Positions 1 through 12,200 of a stretch of 64,000 bases of DNA are shown here, piece after piece. Source of the DNA: Penium margaritaceum (taxonomy: Eukaryota; Streptophyta; Zygnematophyceae; Desmidiales; Peniaceae); contig SZWC01003629.1 in assembly GCA_023375785.1 (NCBI GenBank), positions 103,637 through 167,636 of the forward strand, read 5' to 3'. Within the stretch, counting starts at the first letter, position 1; the number at the start of each line of letters is the position of its first letter. The notes under the pieces are model-generated. The model was not told where the DNA came from. It searched no databases and worked only from the letters and a program-made list of their open reading frames with translations. The translations under genes and the position numbers were made by a program.

Positions 1-438
1 TTCTGGAGAAGGGTCTCGATCATTAACTCCGTCATTGCGTCTTTCAGCTTCCTGAACGTTGTCCTCAGCTCCACCTCTCTCGCCGTCTCCATCCCCCTCG
101 CCACCCCCATCTCCCTGGCCGTGTCCATCTCCCTCATAGCCCTCGCTTCCACCTGTTGACACTTGAGGCGCAACACCTCCAATCCCAACACCTTCAGAAA
201 ATGCATTTCCATGAGCAGCACTGTCATTTACAGGTCTTCAAGGTACCCTTGGTGCAGTTTGAGCAACAGATTCAAAACTTTGCACGAAAACTGATTTTGG
301 CACCTCTGGTGCTGATGCGCAACACTTGTAGGGCTTCCCAACATTCGGCTTACAATGAGGACAGATTCTCTTTGCTGGATCTTGAGTCCACGTGTCCTCC
401 CTCTCATTGCAAAAGAACAAGTCCTCAAAGTCCGGCAC
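1..438 (-). pseudogene. Continuation of the Cys-rich gene with acidic tail, open at the left edge
   Basis: After the in-frame TAG at 439-441 the frame continues as PDFEDLFFCNERED, with further Cys pairs (CPHCKPN, YKCC), to about 240. A second frame then stays open to base 1 and encodes a Gly/Asp/Glu-rich acidic tail (GDGHGQGDGGGEGDGDGE). A 26-base GT...AG interval near 235-260 would connect the two frames, but it is shorter than any intron I would trust. I read this as the decayed or mis-predicted 3' part of the gene that starts at 1605. The left end is cut by the window. Confidence 0.33.
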
Positions 439-909
439 CTACAGCTTCGTGCACGTACATCTGCGACAGTAGTATCGCATGTGACCTGCCGCGTTGGTAC
501 ATTTCCCTTCGCCATCAAAGATCTGCTTCACAGTTGAGTGTCTTCCGCCACATTCAATTTCAGTACACAGCCACAAACCCCCATTTGCAACAAGCCTTTG
601 CACGTGAGCCTTGTCACGTGTACACTTGAACTTGAAGAATGGACGAGGTGGAAAATGTGCTCGATCATTGTCAAAAATGTTGACAAGCATACTGATTTTC
701 ACGTCTCTTCCCACATTCTTGCACGTGTGACAACAAGCATTGATGCTGTCACCATGCTCTTGTAGCAATGAAAATTTCACGGGCCATCTCACTGGCGTGA
801 TGACAATCTGTTCCTGTTGTGCAGCAGTGGGCCTTGTGTTGCGACGAACACCGAGGCCAGTCCTGCGAGTGGGGTTCGAAGTTCGCTGTGACCTACGTGG
901 TGGAACCAT
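439..909 (-). CDS. Cys-rich, possibly zinc-binding exon
   Basis: The frame is open above 909, but the protein-like part starts near an acceptor-like AAAG at 910 with MVPPRRSQRT. A basic Arg/Thr/Pro-rich N terminus leads into about 110 residues with spaced cysteines: CHTCKN, FKCTRD, LWLCTEIECGG, GEGKCTN and YYCRRC. The CxxC pairs and Gly-rich turns suggest a structural zinc site, but the spacing matches no finger class I can name. The frame meets a TAG at 439-441, and coding-like sequence continues beyond it in the same frame. The copy is therefore either interrupted or spliced there. It probably belongs to the same gene as the neighbouring 1147-1605 exon. Function is unknown. Confidence 0.42.
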   Translation of the reverse strand: MVPPRRSQRTSNPTRRTGLGVRRNTRPTAAQQEQIVITPVRWPVKFSLLQEHGDSINACCHTCKNVGRDVKISMLVNIFDNDRAHFPPRPFFKFKCTRDKAHVQRLVANGGLWLCTEIECGGRHSTVKQIFDGEGKCTNAAGHMRYYCRRCTCTKL

Positions 910-1146
910 CTTTAAAACGTGTAAACCATAACCGCAGAGGCAAGGAGCATAGAACAATGACAAGGCTAAGTTTAAGAAGGAGCATGGCACGGCCAGAGAC
1001 AAGGTTTAGAGTTAGGAGAAAGCATATAGGCCCATCTTGAGGACAATTGCAATAAAATGGATGATAAACGCAAAGCATAAGAGATGTGGCACAAGGGACA
1101 TCAAGGCTTTGTGTGGAATGAGTTCTTACAAGTGTTATCACGAATG

Positions 1147-1605
1147 TTACAAATCATTCTCGCCATCACTTGAGTGCATGATAACACAACATTCTCCGCT
1201 ACGGTATGTTACCATCGAAATTTCTTCTACGTCGCTATCTTCATTAGACAGCCTTTCCACCAAACAGGTCTTTTCCACTATTGTTGAACAGCTGGGAGAA
1301 TACTTCCGATGCTCACGTGGCACCTTCGAGAGTGTCTTCTTCTTCAGCTTCTTCTCCTTGTCAAACACCTGAAGAGCGGGCTTCAAACAAGGCTCACCAC
1401 CACACATCACAAGAGTACTACCACCAGCAACAAAAATAGCATGGGCTGCAGCTTTAGCATCCTGAGAATGATGCACTGCTTTGGCAACAGTCACAGTGGC
1501 TGCTTTGGCACTGTCCTCAGCTACTTTACCCGTCGTCCGCAATTCCAAGGGATCCTCATTCCCACCATCAACACTATGTCCGTGAACACTGGAGTTTGAA
1601 GCCAT
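1147..1605 (-). CDS. First exon of a multi-exon gene of unknown function
   Basis: An open frame of about 152 residues begins at an ATG (1605) in good plant context (ATGGC). The N-terminal half is Ala/Val-rich and hydrophilic. It is followed by a Lys cluster (KEKKLKKK) near residue 85 and an acidic Ser/Asp/Glu tail that ends in DGENDL. I recognise no domain. The frame may donate at a GT near its end to the Cys-rich segment about 240 bases downstream, which starts after a TTTTAAAG acceptor-like site. That splice is an inference. Low complexity and the absence of a known domain leave open that this is part of an unrecognised transposon gene. Confidence 0.4.
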   Translation of the reverse strand: MASNSSVHGHSVDGGNEDPLELRTTGKVAEDSAKAATVTVAKAVHHSQDAKAAAHAIFVAGGSTLVMCGGEPCLKPALQVFDKEKKLKKKTLSKVPREHRKYSPSCSTIVEKTCLVERLSNEDSDVEEISMVTYRSGECCVIMHSSDGENDL

Positions 1606-3226
1606 TAGTGTTGTTGCCGTGCTAAGTTTTCACCTTCAACACTTTAGCAGAGGCAAGAAGCCAACTTGTTGAAAATTTCTTATCCTGTAAATAAAACCAA
1701 AACACGATGTCCCCATGGTAGGGATGTGAAAGGTTGGAGCAAGAGGGACGCAGGAGCAAAGAGCACGTAGACGGATAGGGGGTAGAAGCAAGGGACAAGG
1801 AGCAGGATCATGGAGCAGGAGCAGGGACCAGGAAGAGATGCAGCAACACTAGGAGTAGGGAGCAGGTGGAGGAGCACCACCACCACCACCACCACCACCA
1901 CCACCACGTTCCGTAGACCACATCAGGAGAAGGATGAGGAGAGAGAACAACCAAGGAGCTACCAGCAACAATACACTCACACAACGTGACGATGGTGTTC
2001 GATTCCCTTGAGAGCAAGGAGGCAGAGAAGCAGGTGTAATCCGTAGAGTGTTGAGGTCCACATCCCTACTGTTGGGCCATGTGTCCAACAGGAGCCAGTC
2101 TCCCTCATGGCGTATGAATTGAACCGCCGCCGCTGCATTATGTATCTGATGACGCATACACAAGCCTCATGTATTCCCAATGCTGAATGAGATCACGCAA
2201 ACTATGCTTGCCTCTGTGTGCCTTGGTGTGTGGTTCCCTCCCGATCGCCACAGACCACCACCACAGCCGCACCGTTCACAGCGTGGACACGCAGAGTTAC
2301 TCCTAGTGTTTTGTTTCCCGCTCTGACGCAAACATTTGCGGCCGTCGATGTGTGGCATCGCGATGAAGGCCGTCTGTGTCGCAGAAAGTCTCTGATTGAC
2401 AACCGTATTGATTCACCGGAAGAAGGAAAAAAAAAACATATTTGTGACTCGGCAGCTTCCAACTTCCTATGAACGACCATCCTTCATGACAAAAAACATA
2501 AGAGGGCGCTGACGGGTTGTTTCCCAAACATGATCCAGTTGATGTTTGGGTTCGCTTCGAATACTCCCGTTGGTTTTCTGTACCACGGACGGGTGTACGC
2601 ATCCCTTACGGTTGATTGTGCTGATCAAACAGCACTTGAGACGAACCAACATCGGTCCCAACAGTCATCGGAAATGTTCCGACTCACAGCAGACGTTCTT
2701 TGCTTCATGTGCCAGCCTCACAACAGCGGCAGTGACTTCTGGAAATCATAAAATCCGCTTCATTCATTTGTGCCAAGAAACACCTCACCACGGTACCACA
2801 TGGAATATACGGACGCCGTTCGTTGGCTAAATGTGAAACACGCCATAACCTTTGTGCCACCGCGTGCTCCGCAAGGCGGGAGAAAAACTGGCACCGTGCG
2901 CAAATGAAAATGAATGGGATAGCAAGAGTTGAACCCATCCCACATTTTTCTTTTTGGGACCTTGTACCAAAGCCAACCACCTGCAAACGGTTTGTTCAGA
3001 AGGAACATTGGACAACCTATTTGCAAATGGGTTATGCATTTTTGTCGTGTTTCTTCCACATTGAGTCCAAAACAGATAGAATCCACAATGTTCTGCATGA
3101 ATCACTTGTTACAGCGCATAAGGGTAGTTAGATGACTATTCTCCAAATAATCATTTAATTGAATGCACACACTTCTTTATGGAGTGCTCTTTTTTTCGCT
3201 TTCTTTCATTAAATTTACCAAAACAT
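1606..3226. other. Spacer with no supported gene
   Basis: Only short overlapping frames on both strands are seen, with no domain, start context or splice pattern I can support. It holds a CAC microsatellite and scattered CCA-rich stretches around 2240-2275. It ends in AT-rich sequence just before the satellite array. Confidence 0.6.
1875..1907. repeat. (CAC)11 microsatellite
   Basis: Eleven uninterrupted CAC units (33 bases). On the minus strand, frames through it read as runs of Val, Trp or Gly, which are artefacts of the repeat. Confidence 0.95.
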
Positions 3227-6200
3227 GGGGCCTCCGGTGTGGGATTCATCAAGATTATCCCACCCAGGGGTAGTGTACGGCTACGTCTACGCGCCGCGTT
3301 TTACGCCACGCGATTCTGACGGGCCATTTGCGAGGACGGAATTGTTGCACCAGGGCGGTACGCGTTCACTGGATGCGTGGCTACGCTCAAAGCTTCCGGC
3401 GCGCTCTCGGGGCCTCCGGTGTGGGTTTCATAAAGATAATCGCACCCGCGGATAGTGTACGGCAACCTCTACGCACCGCGTATTACGCCATGCAATTTTG
3501 ACGAGCCATTTGCGGGGATGGAATTGTTGCGCCGGGGCGGTACGCGATCACTGGGTGCGTGGCTACGCTCATAGCTGCCGACGCGCTCTCGGGGCCTCCG
3601 GTGTGGGTTTCGTCAAGATTATCGCACCCGGGGGTAGTGTACGGCTACGTCTACGAGCCGCGTTTTACGCCCCACAATTCTGACGGGCCATTTGTGAGGA
3701 CGGAATTGTTGCGCCGGGGCGGTACACGTTCACTCGGTGCGTGGCTGCGCTCACAGCTGCCGGATCGCTCTCTGGGCCTCCGGTGTGGGTTTCATCAAGA
3801 TTATCACACCCTGAGGTAAAGTACGGCTACGTCTACGAGTCACGTTTTACGCCAGGCAATTCTGACGGGCCATTTGCGAGGACGGAATTGTTGCGCCGGG
3901 GCGGTACATGTTCACTGGGTACGTGGCTGCGCTCACAGCTGTTGGCGCGCTCTCGAGGCTTCCGGTTTGGGTTTCATCGAGATTATCGCACCCGAGGATA
4001 GTGTACAGCTACGTCTACACGCCGCATTTTACGCCACGCAGTTCTGACGGGCCATTTGCGAGGACGAAATTGTTGCGCCGGGGCGGTACGCGTTTACTGG
4101 GTGCGTGGTTGCGCTCACAGCTGCCAGCGCGCTCTCATGGCCTCTGGTGTGGGTTTCATCAAGATTATTGCACCCGGGGATAGTGTACGGCTATGTCTAC
4201 GCGCCGTGTTTTACGCCACACAATTCTGAGGGGCCATTAGCCAGGACTGAATTGTTGTGCCCGGGCGGTACGCGTCCACTGGGTGCGTGGCTGCACTCAC
4301 AGCTGCCGGCGCGCTCTGGGGGCCTTCGGTGTGGGTTTCATCAAGATTATTGCACCCACAGGTAATGTACGGCTACGTCTACGGGCCACATTATACGCCA
4401 AGCAATTCTTATGGGCCATTTGCGAGGGCGGAACTATTGCGCCGGGGCGGTACGCATTCACTGGGTGTGTGGCTGCGCTCAGAGCTGCTGGCGTGCTATC
4501 CAGGTCTGCGATGTGGGTTTCATCGAGATGGTCACACCCAAGGATAGTGTACAGCTACGTCTACGCGCCGTGTTTGACGCCACACAGTTGTGACGGGCAA
4601 TTTGCGAGGAAGGAATTGTTGCGCCAGCGCGGTACGCTTTCACTCGGTGCGTGGCTGCGCTCACAGCTGCCGACGCGCTCTCCGGGCCTTCGGTGTGGGT
4701 TTCATCGAGATTATTGCACCCGGGGATAGTAAACGGCTACGTCTACGAGCCGCGTTTTCTGCCACGTAAGTCTGACACGCCATTAGCGAGGACTGAATTG
4801 TTGTGCCAGGGCGGTACGCGTCCACTGGGTGCGTGGCTGCGCTCACATCTGCCGGCGCGCTCTCAGGGCCTCCGGTGTGGGATTCATCAAGATTATCGCA
4901 CCCACGGGTAGTGTACGGCTATGTCTATGCGCAGCGTTTTACGCCACGCAATTCTGACCGGTCATTTGCGAGGACAGAATTGTTGCGCCAGGGGTACGCT
5001 TTCACTCAATGCGTGGCTGCGCTCACAGCTGCCGGCGCGCTTTCGGGTCCTCTGGTGTGGGTTTCATCAAGATTATTGCACCCGCGGGTAGAGTACGGCT
5101 ACGTCTACGCGCCTCATTTACCCCACACAATTCTGAGAGGCCATTTGCGAGGGCAAATTGTTCCGCCGGGGCGGTACATGTTCACTGGGTGCGTGGATGC
5201 GCTCACAACTGGCGGCGGGCTCTCGAGCCTCTGGTGTGGGTTTCATCGAGATTATTGCACCCGGGGGCAGTGTATGGCTACGTCTACGTGCCACGTTTTA
5301 GGCCACGCAATTTTGACGGGCCACTTGCGCGGACGGAATTGTTGCGCCAGGGAGGAACGCGTTTAGTGGGTGCGTGGCTGCACTCACAGCTGTCGGCGCG
5401 CTCTTGGCGCCTCCGGTGTAGGTTTCATCAAGATTATCCCACCCAAGGTTAGTGTACGGCTACGCATACGCGCCGCATTTTACACCACGCAATTTGGACG
5501 AGCCATTTGCGAGGACGGGATTGTTGTGCGGGGACGGTACGCGTTCACAAGGTGCGTGGCTACAATCACAGCTTCTGACGCGCTCTCGGGTCTTGTGGTG
5601 TGGGTTTCATCAAGATTATCGCACCTGGGGGTAATGTACGGCAAGGTCTACGTGTCACATTTTACGCCACTCAATTCTGACGGGCCATTTGCGAGGAGGA
5701 AATTGATGCGCCGGGGCGGTACGCGTTCACTGGGTGCGTGGTTGCGCTCACTTCTGCTAGTGCGCTCAAGGGGCCTCCGGTGTGGATTTCATCGAGATTA
5801 TCACACCTGGGGGTAATGTAGGGCTACATCTACGTGCCACTTTTCACGCCACGCAATTCAGATGGGCCATTTGCGAGGAAGGAATTGTTGGGCTGGGGCG
5901 GTACGCGTTCACTGGGTGCGTGGCTGCGCTCATAGCTGCCGACGTGCTCACAGGGCCTCTGTGTGGGTTTCATCAAGATTATCGCACCCGCAGGTAGTGT
6001 ACGGCTACGTCTAGGCTCCGCGTTTTACGCGACGCAATTCAGACGGGCCATGTGCGAGGACAGAATTGTTACGCCGGGGCGGTACGCGTTCCCTGGGTGC
6101 GTGGCTGCGCTCAAAGCTATCGGCGCGCACTCGGGACCTCCGGTGTCGGTTTTATCCAAATTATTGCACCCCGGGGTAGTGTACGGCTTTGCCTACGCGC

Positions 6201-9200
6201 CGTTTTCTACGCTGAGCAATTCTGACGGGCAATATGCGAGGACAGAATTGTTGCGCCAGGACGGTACGCGTTCTGTGGGTGCGTGGCTGCGCTCACAACT
6301 GCAGGCGCGCTCTCGGGGCCTCCGGTGTGGATTTCATTGACATTATCGCACCCGGGGGTAGTGTACAGCTACGTCTACGTGCCACATTTTATTCCACCCA
6401 ATTCTGACAGGCCATTTGCGAGGACATAATTGTTAAACTGGGATAGTACGCGTTCAATGAGTGTGTGGCTACGCTCACACCTGTCGGCGTGCTCTCGGGG
6501 CCTCCGGTGTGGGTTTCATCAAGATTATCCCATCCAGGGGTAGTGTACCGCTACGTCTATGGGCAGCGTTTTACGCCACACAATTCAGACGAGCCATTTG
6601 CGAGGACAGAATTGTTGCGCCGGGACGGTACTCGTTCACTGGGTGTGTGGCTGCGCTCACAACTGCCGGCGCGCTCTCGGGGCCTCCAGTGTGGGTTTCA
6701 TCAAGATAAGTGCATCCGGGGGCAGTGTACGGCTACATCTACGCGCCACGTTTTACACCACGCAATTCTGACGGGCCATTTGCGAGGACGGAATTGTTGC
6801 GCCGGGGCGGTATGCGTGGGTCCGTGGCTGCGCTCACAGCTACCGGGTTGCTCTTGGCGCCTCCGGTGTGGGTTCCATCAAGATTATTGCACCCAAGGGT
6901 AGTGTACGGCTATGTATACACGCCGCGTTTTACGCCACACAATTCTAACGGGCCATTTGCAAGGACAAGATTATTGTGCCGGGGCGGTACGCGTTCACTG
7001 GGTGCGTGGCTGCGCTCACAGCTGCCGGTGCACTCTCGGGGCCTCCGGTGTGGGTTTCATGAAAATTATCACACCCGGGGGTAGTGTACGGCTACGACTT
7101 TGGTCGCGTTTACACCACAGAATTCTCAAGGGCCATTCGTGAGGACGGAATTGTTTCACCGGGGCGGTACGCGTTCAATTGGGGCGTGGCTGCACTCACA
7201 GCTGCCGGGACGCTCTCGGGGCCACCGGTGTGGGTTTCATCAAGATTATCGGACCCAGGGGTAGTGTACGGCTACGTCTCTGCACCGCGTTTTACGCCAC
7301 GCAATTCTGATGGGCCGTTTGCGAGGACGGAATTGTTGCGCCGGGGCGCTACGCGTTCACTTGGTGCGTGGCTGCGCTTACAGCTGCCGGCGCGCTTTCG
7401 GGACCTCCCTTGTGGGTTTCATCAAGATTATCGCACCCGGGGGTAGTGTACGGCTATGACTACGCGTCGCGTTTTACGACACGCAATTTTGACGGGCCAT
7501 TTGCAAGGACGGAATTGTTGCGCCAGGGCAGTACGTGTTCACTGGGTGTGTGGCTACGCTCACAGCTGTCGGCACGCTCTCTGGGCCTCCGGTGTGGGTT
7601 TTATTGAGATTATCTTACGGCTAAATCTACGCGCTGCGTTTTACGCCACGCAGTTTGGACGGGCCATTTGCGAGGACGGAATCGATGCGCCGGGGCGGTA
7701 TGCCTTCACTGGGTGCGTGGCTGCGCTCACAGCTGCTAGCGCGCTCTAGGGGCCTCCGGTATGGATTTCATCGAGATTATTGCTCCCGGGGATAGTAGGG
7801 CTACGTCTATGTGCAGCGTTTTACGCGACGCAATTCGGATGGGCCATTTGCGAGGAAGGAATTGTTGCGCCAGGGTGGTACGTGTTCATTGGGTGCGTGG
7901 CTGCGCTCATAGCTCCCAACGATCTCACGGGGCCTCCGTTGTGGGTTTCATCAAGATTATCACACCCGGGGATAGTGCACGGCTACGTCTACGCGCCGCG
8001 TTTTATGCCACGCAGTTGTGTTGGGCCATATGTGAGGACAGAATTGTTGCGTCACGGTGGTACGCGCTCACTGGGTGGGTGGCTGCACTTATAACTGCCG
8101 GCGTGCTCTCGGGGCCTCCGGTGTGGGTTTCAACAACATTATCCCACCCAGGGGTAGTGTACGGCTACGACTACGCATCGCATTTTGCGCCAAGAAATTC
8201 TGACTTGCCATTTGCAAGGACATAATTGTTGCGCCAAGGCGGTACGCGTTCATTGGGTGCGTGGCTGCGCTCACAGCTGCCGGCACGCTCTCCGGGCCTC
8301 CGGTGTGGGTTTCATCGAGATTATCACACCCGGGAGTAGTGTAAAGCTACGTCTACACACCGCGTTTTACGCCATGCAATTTTGACAGGCCATTTGCGAG
8401 GACGGAATCATTGCGCCGGGGCGGTACGCGTTCAGTGGGTGTGTGGCTACGCTCACAGCTGCCGGCGCGCTCTCGGAGCCTCCGGTGTAGGTTTCATCAA
8501 GATTATCGCACCCGGGGGTAGTGTATGGCTATGTCTATGCGCCGCGTTTTACGCCACGCAATTCTGACGGGCCATTTGCGAGGACGGAATTGTTGCGATG
8601 GGGCGGTACGCGTTAACTGCGTCCGACGCTGCGCTAACAGCTGCCCGCACACTCTCGAAGCCTTCAATGTGGGTTTCATCGAGATTATTACACCTGGGGG
8701 TAGTGTATGGCTATATCTCCGCGGCGCGTTTTACGCCGCGCAATTCGGACGTGCCATTTGCAAGGACAGAATTGTTGCGCCGGGGCGGTACACGTTCACT
8801 GGGAGCGTGGCTGCGCTCACAGCTGCCACCGCGCTCTCGGGGCCTCCGGTATGGGTTTTTGCGATTATTGCACCCGGGGATAGTGTACGCCTACGTCTAC
8901 GTACCGCGTTTTACGCCACGCAATTCAGATGGGCCATTTGCAAGGAAGAATTTTTTGCGCCAGGGCGGTATGCGTTAACTAGGTGCGTGGTTGCGCTTAT
9001 AGCTCCCGACGCGCTCACGGGGCCTCCGTTGTGGGTTTCATCAAGATTATCGCACCCGAGGGTAGTGTAAGGCTATGACTATGCGCCGCGTTTTACGCCA
9101 AGCAATTTTGAGCGGCCATTTGCGAGGACGGAATCGTTGCGCCGGGGCGGTACGCGTTCAGTGGGTGCGTGGCTGCGCTCACAGCTACCGGCGCGCTCTC

Positions 9201-12200
9201 GGGGCCTCCAGTGTGGGTTTCATCAAGATTATCGCACCCGGGGGTAGTGTACAGCTACGTCTACGCGTTGCGTTTTACGCCACGCAATTTTGACAGGCCA
9301 TTTGCGAGGACAAAATTGTTACGCCGGGACGGTACGCATTGAGTGGGTGTGTGGCTGCGCTCACACCTGCCGGCGTGCTCTCGGGGCCTCGGATGTGGGT
9401 TTCATCGAGATGATCGTACCCGGGGGTAGTGTATGGCTGTACTCCGCGTCGCATTTTTCGCCACGCAATTCTGACGGGCCATTTGCAAGGACAAAATTGT
9501 TGCGCCGGAGCGGTACGCGTTCACTGGGTGTGTGGCTACGCTCACAGCTGCCGGCGCGCTCTCAGGGCCACTGGTGTGGGTTTCATCAGTTTATCACACC
9601 CTGGGGTAGTGTGCGGCTAAGACTACGTGCCGCGTTTTACGCCACACAATTTAGACGGGCCATTTGTGAGGATGGAATTGATGCACCAGGGCGGTATGCG
9701 TTCATTGGGTGCGTGGCTGCGCTCACACCTCTGGCGCACTCTAGGGGCCTCCGGTGTGGGTTTCATCAAGAGAATCGCACCCGGGAATAGTGTACGGCTA
9801 CGTCTACGTGCTGCATTTTACGCCACGAAATTGAGATGGGCCATTTGCGAGGAAGGAATTGTTGCGCCTGGGCGGTATGCGTTCAATGGGTGCGTGGCTG
9901 CGCTTATAGCTGCCGACGCGCTCACGGGGCCTCCGTTGTGGGTTTCATCAAGATTATCGCACCCGAGGGTAGTGTATGGCTACGTCTATGCGTTTTGATT
10001 CACGCCACGCTGTTCTGACCGGCCTTGTGCGAGGACAAAATTGTTGCGCCGGGGTGTTACGCATTCACTGGCTACGTGGCTGCGCTCACATCTACCGGCG
10101 CACTCTCAGGGCCTCCGGTGTGAGTTTCATCAAGATTATCCCACCCGGGGGTAGTGTACGGCTACCACTACGCGCCGCGTTTTACGCCAAGCAATTTTGA
10201 CGGGCCATTTGCGAGGACGGAATTGTTGCGCCGGGGCGGTATGCGTTCACTGGGTGCGTGGCTGCACTCACAGCTGCCGGCGCGCCCTCAGGGCCTCCGG
10301 TATGCGTTTCATCAAGATTATTGCATCCAAGGGCAGTGTACGGCTACATATACGTGCCACGTTTTCTGCCACGCAATTCTGACGGGCCATTTGTAAGGAC
10401 AGGATTGTTGCGCTGGGGCGGTACGCGTTCACTGGGTGCGTGGCTGCGCTTAGAGCTCCCAGCGCACTCTCGGGGCCTCCGGTGTGGGTTTAATCAAGAT
10501 CATTGCACCCGGGGGTAGTGTACGGCTACAAGTACGCACCGCGTTTTTTGCCTAGCAATTCTGACCGGCCATTCGCGAGGACCGAATTGTTGCGCTGGGG
10601 CGGTACACGTTCACTGGGTGCGTGGCTGAGCTCACAGCTGCCGGCGTGCTCTTAGGGCCTCTGGTGTGGGTTTCATTGTGATTATCGCTCCCGGGGGTAG
10701 TGTACGGCTATGTCTCTGCGCCGCATTTTAAGCCACACAATCTGACGGGCCATTTTCGAGGATGGATTTGATGCCACGGGGCGGTACGCGTTCACTTGGT
10801 GCGTGGCTGCGCTCACAGCTGCCGGCGCGCTCTCGGGGCCTCCGGTGTGGGTTTCATCAAGATTGTTGCACCCACGGGTATAGTATGGCTATGACTACGG
10901 GCCGCGTTTTACGCCACGCAATTCTGACGGGCCATTTGCGAGGACAAAATTGTTACGCCGGGGCGGTACGCGTTCACTGGGTACGTGGCTGCGCTAAAAC
11001 CTATCAGCGCGCTCTCGAGGCCTCCGATGTGGGTTTCATTGAGATTATCGCACCCGGGATTAGTGTATCGCTACATTTCTGCGCCGCATTTTATGCCACA
11101 CAATTCTGACGGGCCATTTGCATGGACGGAATTGTTGTGCCGGGGCGATACGCGTTCACTGGGTGCGTGGCTGCGCTCACAACTCTGGTGCGCTCTAGGG
11201 GCCTCTGGTGTGGGTTTCATTAAGAGTATCGCACTCGAGGATAGTATACGGCTACATCTACGTGCTGCGTTTTATGCCACGCAATTCACATTGGCCATTT
11301 GCGAGAAAGGAATTGTTGCGCCTGGGCGGCACGCGTTCACCGGGTGCGTGGCTGCGCTCATAGCTGCCGACGCGCTCACGGGGCCTCCGTTGTGGGTTTC
11401 ATCAAGATTATTGCACCCAGGGGTAGAATACGGCTACGTCTACGCGCCGTGTTTTACGCCACGCAGTTCTGACGGGCCATGTGCAGGGACAGAATTGTTT
11501 TGCCGGTGCGGTACGCATTCACTAGGTGCGTGGCTGCGCTCACAGCTGCTGGCGCACTCTCAGGGCCTCCGGTGTGGGTTTCATCAAGATTATCCCACCC
11601 CGGGGTAGTCTACGGCTTTGACTACGCATCGCATTTTACGCCACGCAATTCTGACAGGCCATTTGTGAGGACGGAAATGTTGCGCCGGGGTGGTACGCGT
11701 TCACTGGGTGCGTGGCTGCGCTCACAGCTGCAGGTGCGGTCTCGCAGCCTCCGGTGTGGGTTTCATCAAAATTATCGCACTCAGGGGTAGTGTACAACTA
11801 CTTCTAGGCGCCACGTTTTACGCCACACAATTCTGACATGCCATTTACGAGGACAGAATTGTTGCGCCGGGGCGGTACGCGTTCAATGAGTATGTGGCGG
11901 CGCTCACAGCTGCCGGTGCGCTCTCGGGGCCTCCGGTGTGGGTTTCATCAAGATTATCAGACCCTGGGGTAGTGACTGGCTACGTCTACGCGTAGCATTT
12001 TACGCCACGCAATTGTGACGGGCCATTTGCGAGGATGGAATTGTTGCGCCAGGACTGTACGCGTTCAGTGGGTGCGTGGCTGCGCTCACAACTGCCGCCG
12101 CGCTCTCCAGCCTTCGGTGTGGGTTTCATCAAGATTATTGCACCCGGGGGCACTGTACGGCTACGTTTACGCGCCACATCTTACACCACGCAATTCTGAC

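Noticed and set aside
1680-2163. Minus-strand frames with Val, Trp or Gly homopolymer runs
   Set aside because: They are translations of the CAC microsatellite, with no other coding evidence.
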